In this document: positions 58,038-64,000 of the stretch, piece by piece
How positions within the stretch are numbered: the first letter of the stretch is position 1
How the letters are laid out: every line of letters starts with the position of its first letter
Assembly: GCA_020310875.1 (NCBI GenBank)
Contig: CM035406.1
Span: 222,658,794 to 222,722,793, forward strand
Length of the DNA: 64,000 bases
From: Ceratopteris richardii
Taxonomy: Eukaryota; Streptophyta; Polypodiopsida; Polypodiales; Pteridaceae
Direction: 5' to 3'
Translations under genes and position numbers: made by a program
Notes under the pieces: generated by a model
What the model was told of the DNA's origin: nothing
Seen by the model: the letters and a program-made list of their open reading frames with translations, nothing else
The model's database searches: none

Positions 58038-58758
58038 TGTTAGATATGCTCAATACTCCACCCTCAAGTGACCAGAAATGATCCATGATGCTCTAAGTTG
58101 TAAAGCCCCCATTATGAGGAGAAGCCATTGTGAGAGCCTGGACATTTGTGGAACCCTAACGTCTAAGTTAGATGAGGTCTATGTGTGACCATTGATGGTT
58201 ATAGATGATCTATGTGAGCCTAGCCATTGGGTTAGGTACAGCATAATCTTTGGGGCCATTGGGTTGCCATTCAAGGTGAAAATAAAGGCCCTGTGGTGTC
58301 GCATGGTTTCCCCATAGAAACTTTATGGGGGGAGTGTAGAGGGGGGCTTGCCCCCTTCTACGGGGTCTGGGGGGTCTATCTCCCTGGCCCCTAGGGCCGA
58401 GATGTTAGGACTTCTGATCGTGGAGTTATTGTCGGATTGTATATTTTGCTGACTATTATGTATGTCCCAACTGCGTTTATCTATACTAACTTCGCTTGTA
58501 AAAGCTATATAAGCATGGCCTAGGTTGAGCTTTACATAGCATTGTACACTAGTAAGCCCTTCATCTAGAGTTTGTCTAGATTGCCATCTAAGCTCCACAA
58601 TGGGAGCACATGGGTGGGCAGCACCATCGTTTTATTGCATTATGCTCACTAATATGAGAATTTGAGTTCTCTATCTCTCAGTCTACATCTATCTTTGTCT
58701 GCATTATTCTCTCAACTCTATCTACTGGTCTATTCCACTGTGCTATTATTTTCTTACA
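58038..58758 (+). repeat. Copia-D2 left LTR
   Basis: The probable start is TGTTAGATATGC and the end TTCTTACA is at the primer site. TATA-like GCTATATAAGC lies at about 58506-58516. The hairpin at 58336-58361 lies upstream of the TATA box, in the U3 part. The start position is the least certain boundary. Confidence 0.65.
58336..58361. other. Conserved LTR hairpin (second copy)
   Basis: GTAGAGGGGGGC and GCCCCCTTCTAC pair over 12 positions with a single G-T wobble. Compared with the stem at 13813-13840, two base pairs have changed on both sides, keeping pairing. Confidence 0.8.
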
Positions 58759-58770
58759 TGGTATCAGAGC
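58759..58770 (+). other. Copia-D2 primer-binding site
   Basis: TGGTATCAGAGC, the canonical initiator-Met-tRNA complement, directly after the LTR end. Confidence 0.85.
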
Positions 58771-58821
58771 TCAGGAGGCTCTGAGTGGTGTAGAAGCAAA
58801 AACATAGAGGTTGCAGAGATC

Positions 58822-59720
58822 TCAATGACAAAAGATAGAAGTGGTACGCCATCATCTACAACTAGGAAGCAAGGTGGTTTGTCAATAGGAGTAGGTGGAG
58901 CACAGCTAGGAGCAACAGTGATGCCAGTCATCCCAATGTTGTGGATACGGCCACCAACCTTCATAGAACGTAAACTTGCTGGTACAAACTAGACCCTATG
59001 GAAGTTTAAAATCACTTCTATCCTTGATTCATATGAGCTTTTGGAGATTGTTCTTGGGATTGATCATGAGCCCCAAGAAACACTTGATCCAAATAATCTT
59101 GGTCAAATGATTCCTCCTAATGCTGATCTTCTATGTGTTTGGGAACATAGAAATGCAGATGCACTCTGTGCTCTAGTTACAAGTACTTCTGATAGTGTTT
59201 TGACTCTCATTCAACATACTACCAAGGCATGTGAAGCATGGAACAATATATGGAGAAATCAATATGAAACTCGCAATCAGACACAGATTCAAAACTTGGA
59301 GAATGAGCTAGCAATAGAAAGGTTTGCTGATGGTGAGATTGTACAGGTGTTTATTACTTGCATAAAGAATCTACGAGATCAAATGGCAGGAGCAAGTGTA
59401 CAAAAGTCAAGCGAGGAGCTAGCTCTGCATTATCTTCGAATCTATCCACCTAAGTTTGATGGTTTGGTAATTGCTCTTAATAGTCAAATTAGACCTCAAC
59501 CACTAACTTTTGAAGAATTTAGTGCCTTACTCATGGAGGAGGAGCTACGGCTCAAGGCAAGGAATGGTGGCAAGAAGGGAGATGCTGAATTTACAGCAAA
59601 TGCCAAAGGAGGCAAAGCAAAATCTTCAAAAGATTGAGACAAAAAGAAGAACGACATAAAGAAGTTCAAGGGAGAGTGTTTCCACTTCAAGAAGAAAGGA
59701 CACATAATCCAAGATTATCG
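58822..59720 (+). pseudogene. Copia-D2 gag with zinc knuckle
   Basis: Gag text includes LGIDHEPQETLDPNNLGQM, TKACEAWNNIWRNQYETRNQ, ITCIKNLRDQMAGASV and PQPLTFEEFSALLMEEELRL, then the knuckle region KGECFHFKKKGHIIQDY. A fairly open gag of the UBN2 type, still broken. Confidence 0.8.
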
Positions 59721-59827
59721 CATCAAGAAGGCTGAGGAGAAGAGTGGCTCTTCAAAAGGTGGCAAGGGCAAGGAAGTCTACCAACACATAAAAAACAAAG
59801 CTTGAGTTATTTTTTACGATAGGGGAG

Positions 59828-61050
59828 GTGTGCTCCTCGACCAAAGATTCGAGAATAGATGACTCATGGGTGTTGGACAGTGGTGCATCTCATCACATGA
59901 TGAACAGAAAAGACCTTTGCAGCTCCCTGCAACCTCTAAAAGAACCCATCACAATAAAGGTAGGGAACAATGCAAGATCTCCTACAAAGGGTGAAGGTAT
60001 GATTTCTTTCATTAATTCTAATGGCGATATAAGAAAGCTTTCAAATGTGTTGTATGTTCCACAAATAAAATGAAATCCACTTTCAATAGCTTCTATAACT
60101 AAGAAGGTCATCAAGTATCTTTCAGCAAGACAAGAACTAAGATTATGGACAGTAACAACAACATTGTTGGGATTGACATAAGGAGGAACAACATGTATGA
60201 ATTGTGTGCTCTTACAAGCACTACAAGTGTGGGCACAAGTAAGCTATGGCATGAGAGATTCAGCCACATTGGATACCCTGTACTGAAGGAGATGCATTGT
60301 AGGGATATGGTTGCACACCTACCATCGATTGCAGGTATGAAGGAACCATGTGAAGGTTGCATGATGGGCAAGTAATAGAGGAAGGCGTTTCCACAAGAAA
60401 GCAAGAAAAAGGCAAGCTATGCTCTAGAGTTGGTGCATGCTGACTTATGCAGAAAAATGTCTACACAGGCCTTGGGCAGATCTTCCTACTTCATGTTACT
60501 TGTCTATGACTATAGTAGGAAGATGTGGGTGTACTTCCTTCATGATAAGGCTCAAGCTTTTGGTAAGTTTAAAGAATGGCTTCAACTTGTTGAAACTGAA
60601 ACAGGGAAGAAGATGAAGAAATTCAGGACAGATGGCAGTGGTGAGTTCACATCAATAGAGTTTGAAGATTTTTGCAAGAGTAAGGGAATCAAGCATCAAC
60701 TCACAGTGGCACATAGTCCTCAACAAAACGGTGCTGCTGAACATCAGATCAAACCATCATGGAGATGGCAAGGTGCATGTTGAAAGGAAAGGGTTTGCCT
60801 AATCAATTTTGGGAGGAGGCTATCAGCACTGCTCTCTACATCTTGAATTGAAGCTACACCAAGGCACTTGATGGAAAGACTCCACAAGAAACCTACACTA
60901 GTAAAAAGCCTTCTGTTTCCCATTTCAAAGTATTTGGAAGTGAATGTTACGTACATGTTCTAGATAGGGATAGAAACAAGCTTCAACCAAAAAGCATCAA
61001 ATGTATCTTCCTAGGGTACAACAAAGATAAGAAGGCTTATAAGATTACCT
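59828..61050 (+). pseudogene. Copia-D2 protease and integrase
   Basis: Protease: SWVLDSGASHHMMNRKD (59860-59910). Pre-integrase: LWHERFSHIGYPVLKEM. Integrase: LVHADLCRKMSTQALGRSSY, LVYDYSRKMWVYFL, RTDGSGEFTSIEFEDF and HSPQQNGAAEH. Broken fossil. Confidence 0.8.
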
Positions 61051-61261
61051 TGAGGCTAAGAAGATCATGGCGAGTCACGATGTGGTGTTTAAGGAGGAGT
61101 AACCACATGTAGTGGAGGAGGAAAAGAGAGCTTCCACTTTATCATTAGGGGAAGGGGCAATCCACTATGAACCTAGCCCAAGAGCTATCCCTTCTACACA
61201 AGAGAAAGAATCATCATCTTTAGATGATGAGTGTTAAAGTCACCAACCAACCATCACCCAA

Positions 61262-61760
61262 GTGGAAAAGCCATTGCCAGGTTGGGTGATGAAGCTCTAT
61301 GATTCTACAAACCCAATCCCACAGTCAATAGAACAGGTTGCAAATGGACCAAGGCGATCAATGAGAATAGAGGAACAAAGACAGGCAAACACCCATATTG
61401 TAAACATAGCCCTGATGGCTGATCTCATTCAAGAAGAAGCAAAGGAACCTACCAATGTGGAAGAGGCACTGCACGATCCAAATTGGAAGGGTGCCATGCA
61501 AATAGAATACAACAATATCATGAAGAATGGAACTTAGGAGCTAGTGGATCCACCCCCTGAGCGTAAAGTCATTGGCACCAAGTGGATCTGGAAGCTAAAG
61601 TAGAAGGCTGATGGTACTCTAGAAAAGTACAAAGCAAGACTTGTTGCACAGGGCTACTCAGAAGTTGAAGGCATTGATTTTTGCGAATCATTTGCCCCTT
61701 TCTGCAAGCTACTATCCGAGTATTACTAGCTGTGGCTACACATAAGCGTTGGCCAGTGTT
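61262..61760 (+). pseudogene. Copia-D2 reverse transcriptase start
   Basis: EALHDPNWKGAMQIEYNNIM, GTKWIWKLK and YKARLVAQGYSEVEGIDF lead into ATHKRWPV, where the family would continue QLDVKSAFLNG. Instead the Copia-I LTR starts at 61757. Confidence 0.75.
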
Positions 61761-62740
61761 TGTGCAATAACTCCAAGCCTAAATGCTTGATCACTTATCC
61801 TAAAGTTCACATGTTTATTCATGTATTAGCACATGAATGATCTCTTGTAAAAGATTGATTTTTACTCCTTGTAAAAGTGCACATATGGAATGACTTCAAA
61901 TTACAAGTTTGTTGGAGAATTTTTCCACAAACTATTTGGTGAGGATTTATGGAAAATCAAGTCCTAAAACTATGGAATACTTTTAGGTAAATATTGAAAT
62001 TCAAACTTGAATCTTGAGTCCAACTTTAGCTATAAAAGAGGACTATCTAGTCGCGTGAATGAGCAGCCAGATATAGCAGAGATCTCAGAAGAATTTATGT
62101 GTCATATTGAGCTCACATTATTGCCCCTCACATTGTGCAATCATTCATTGAAAATGTCAATGTAATTTATGTGCATTAATACATATAGTTTTCTCATATC
62201 CCATCTTTTCTCCTTTGTCATATACTACTTAGAATAGTGAGCTTTTTTGATCTATTTCTCAGCATGTACTCAATCATTTTTAGTGATTTAAGTTGGTATA
62301 GATTTATTATAGAGTCTATTTTCTTAATACAAAGTTTCCTTTTAATTGACTCAACCATTCGTGAGATATGCTCAAAACATTGCTCTCTGGTCTGCATACT
62401 GTGAGCTCCCTAAAATGTCGGGATGCATCTCAGTTTTGCTGAGCATCATTCTCTAAGCATAGTTTATCATTTCCAATGAAATAACTTGCAAAAGTTAGCT
62501 ACCCAAGTTAATTAGATAAGACCAAAAGGATTTTATTCAATTGTTAGCAGAGAAGGAGTACTATTCACTTTCTTGAGCAGGTGTGATGACCAAAATAGCA
62601 AGTTTTTGGTTCACAATGAAACTCCAACTTATCTGTTTTGATCTAATGATTTGAGGATCATCTTCGAAAGTACTTGGGTGATTGTTTGTTGTTCTTGAAA
62701 AGCTCAAGAGTTCTAATTTGCACTCCTCACACTTAGTTTT
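61757..62740 (+). repeat. Copia-I left LTR
   Basis: The LTR starts TGTTTGTGCAATAACTCCAAGCC, comparable to the Copia-E LTR start TGTTGGTGCAAAGTCTAAGCC. A TATA-like GCTATAAAAGAGG lies near 62030-62042. The end is approximate, set by the gag text that follows. Confidence 0.55.
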
Positions 62741-63710
62741 GGCTAGTGTGAACAAGGGCCAAAAAGAACCAACTTTGGATGGAGTTCACAACATTGAAGA
62801 AGCAACCAAACAAAAGTGTAGTTGACTATGTGACCAAGATGAAGGATGTAGCTAATCAACTTCGGAGTATTGGAGAAGAAATAGAAGAGGATCAGATCGT
62901 AAGGTAGATCATAAATGGCATCAAGGCTGATGACAAATGGGAGTCCTTTACCACTGCAATGGACCTATATATGGACATGTAGATACCTGACCTCAATACA
63001 TTGATGGGGTAACTCTTCAAACATGAGACAAAGCTCAACAAGAATGGAGATAGTTCTAGAGGTAATCAATCTTCTGCCATTTACACATAAAAATAAGAGT
63101 AAAGATAAAGACAAAGGTAGAGGTACTAGAGGCAAGGGTAGAGGAGGAAAGTAAGGTAGGGGGAGACCATACAACTCTTCACCTTGCAACATTTCTGGCT
63201 TGACCAATCATACCATGATATATGGTTCATGAACAAAAAGAATCAGAGATGAAGAGGCTTCCACAGAGGAGGCTATGGACAATCAAGAGGCAGGTTCAAT
63301 AATGGAGGAAACAACAACCATCACAATTACAACCAAGGCTACAACAACAACAAATATCAAGGAGGCTTAAGAGGAAGAACAGACTACAACAAGTATACAG
63401 ATGATCAAGATGATTCCCTATTACTCATGAAAATGACAACCAAGGAAGGTAAAGATGACGAGTACCTATTGTATATTGATTTTGGTTGCTCCAATCATGT
63501 AGCAGGCAATGTAGCATTATTGTCTGACCTTGAAGAACCCAAAGGAAAGCATGAAGTTCAAATAGGTGATGACACTAGACACTCAATAAAGAAGATTGGA
63601 AATGTTAAAGCATCGGATGGTACATGAATCTTCTAAGTAGGGTATTATATGTGCCAACAATAACCAAGAATCTTATCAGTTTTGGAAAGATTGTTGAGAA
63701 GAGTGGTGAA
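61757..63710 (+). mobile_element. Copia-I, 5' part of a Copia-E-like element, broken
   Basis: After the LTR, gag text (LWMEFTTLKKQPNKSVVDYV, GIKADDKWESFTTAMDLYMD) and the NC region (63180-63240, CNISGLTNHT) are followed by protease (LLYIDFGCSNHVAGNVALL, 63467-63523) and LYVPTITKNLISFGKIVEKS, all closely parallel to Copia-E. Similarity stops at about 63706-63711, where an unrelated sequence begins. Several breaks. Confidence 0.8.
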
Positions 63711-64000
63711 CATAATACGGATCCACCAGGTAGTACCGCACTATCACCAAAAAATTTCAAAGTTCCACCAAAGGGTACCGAACTTCCATCGGAACTTATC
63801 AAACTTTCACCGCACCAGGTTACCTTTTCACCGGAAACGGTCTCACTCGGTAACACAATTTTATCACCAAAAATGGTCGAATTCTGACCCAATAGTGTCG
63901 GACTAACTATGCACTGCGTCTCTGTACAACCAGAAGTCACTGTACCTTCTTCAGAAAGTACCGGATTACCACCGCAATTCACCAGAATCTCATCATGTGT
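63711..64000. other. Unclassified periodic ACC-rich sequence, continues past window
   Basis: This is abruptly different from the preceding Copia text. ACC words recur at 63725, 63735, 63746, 63767, 63777, 63809, 63830, 63866 and 63887, mostly at multiples of 10-11 bases, often as CACC, TACC or CACCGG. Both strands have open frames of about 80-125 codons through it, but their composition reflects the repeat rather than a known domain. It may be an LTR or another repeat inserted in Copia-I. Confidence 0.45.

Larger units (their letters stand above)
58013..61760 (+). mobile_element. Copia-D2, Copia element of the Copia-D family, broken
   Basis: A plus-strand Copia fossil: LTR (about 58038-58758), primer-binding site, gag (58822-59637), zinc knuckle (59671-59715), protease (59840-59900), integrase (60145-61050) and reverse transcriptase (61440-61760). 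It is interrupted in reverse transcriptase by the start of Copia-I, whose other end is outside the window. Its LTR matches the fragment at 13733-13908 and the Copia-D LTR at 39735-40015. About ten breaks. Confidence 0.85.

Noticed and set aside
63605-63982. 125-codon minus-strand frame as a possible new protein
   Set aside because: It spans the boundary between Copia-I and the periodic sequence. Its Gly/Ser/Val pattern follows from the repeated DNA words.
1-64000. CRISPR arrays, rRNA genes, intact tRNA genes, telomere repeats
   Set aside because: None seen. The tRNA-related words found are retroelement primer-binding sites and one SINE-like promoter.

Overview
The window is plant nuclear DNA, AT-rich and made almost entirely of decayed transposable elements. 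A plant origin is supported by Copia and chromodomain Gypsy LTR elements primed by initiator-Met tRNA, a DUF659-type hAT transposase relic and one exon of a plant-type ubiquitin-activating enzyme E1 gene. The density of old nested retroelements suggests a large, repeat-rich genome (gymnosperm-like or similar), but the species cannot be named from sequence alone. No bacterial-type genes, operons or CRISPR arrays are present.

Layout. 1-2300: hAT DNA-transposon relic (+). 2401-5569: non-coding, LTR-like pieces and an orphan primer-binding site. 5570-10050: Copia-A (+). 10051-12250: non-coding, with a 185-bp tandem repeat and microsatellites. 12256-13375: first coding exon, leader intron and leader exon of a UBA1-like E1 gene (-), the only host gene seen. 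Its next coding exon is not visible in the 12 kb to the left. 13733-13908: LTR fragment with a strong hairpin.

13909-36888: one chromodomain Gypsy element (Gypsy-K, -) split by later insertions. Copia-B (17104-28470, +) sits in its reverse transcriptase region. Copia-C (18869-23899, -) sits inside the gag of Copia-B with a perfect 5-bp target duplication. Copia-E (28765-35437, +) sits between the protease and reverse transcriptase regions of Gypsy-K. A 1083-bp TG...CA solo-LTR-like element sits inside the left LTR of Copia-E, again with a perfect target duplication. Set aside the insertions and about 4.5 kb of Gypsy-K gag-pol remains in its normal order.

36900-39735: second chromodomain Gypsy (Gypsy-L, +), 3' part only, with a SINE-like Pol III promoter in its LTR. 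39735-43052: fragments of Copia-D, a Gypsy gag, an LTR-like block and Copia-F (-). 44460-51000: another Gypsy lineage (Gypsy-G, +) with about 2.5 kb of unassigned sequence between pol and its 3' LTR. 51100-58012: three serial partial copies of one Copia family (Copia-H). 58013-61760: Copia-D2, relative of Copia-D. 61757-63710: Copia-I, relative of Copia-E, entering Copia-D2. 63711-64000: a different sequence with a roughly 10-11-bp ACC periodicity running off the window.

Every LTR element here is a broken fossil. LTR comparisons by eye suggest Copia-B and Copia-C are older (about 8-10% LTR difference) and Copia-E younger (about 4-5%), which agrees with the nesting. I found no convincing new functional system. 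The most useful leads are the E1 exon with its missing continuation, the covarying LTR hairpin, the nested stack, the serial Copia copies, the SINE-like promoter, the unassigned downstream region of Gypsy-G and the periodic sequence at the right edge.
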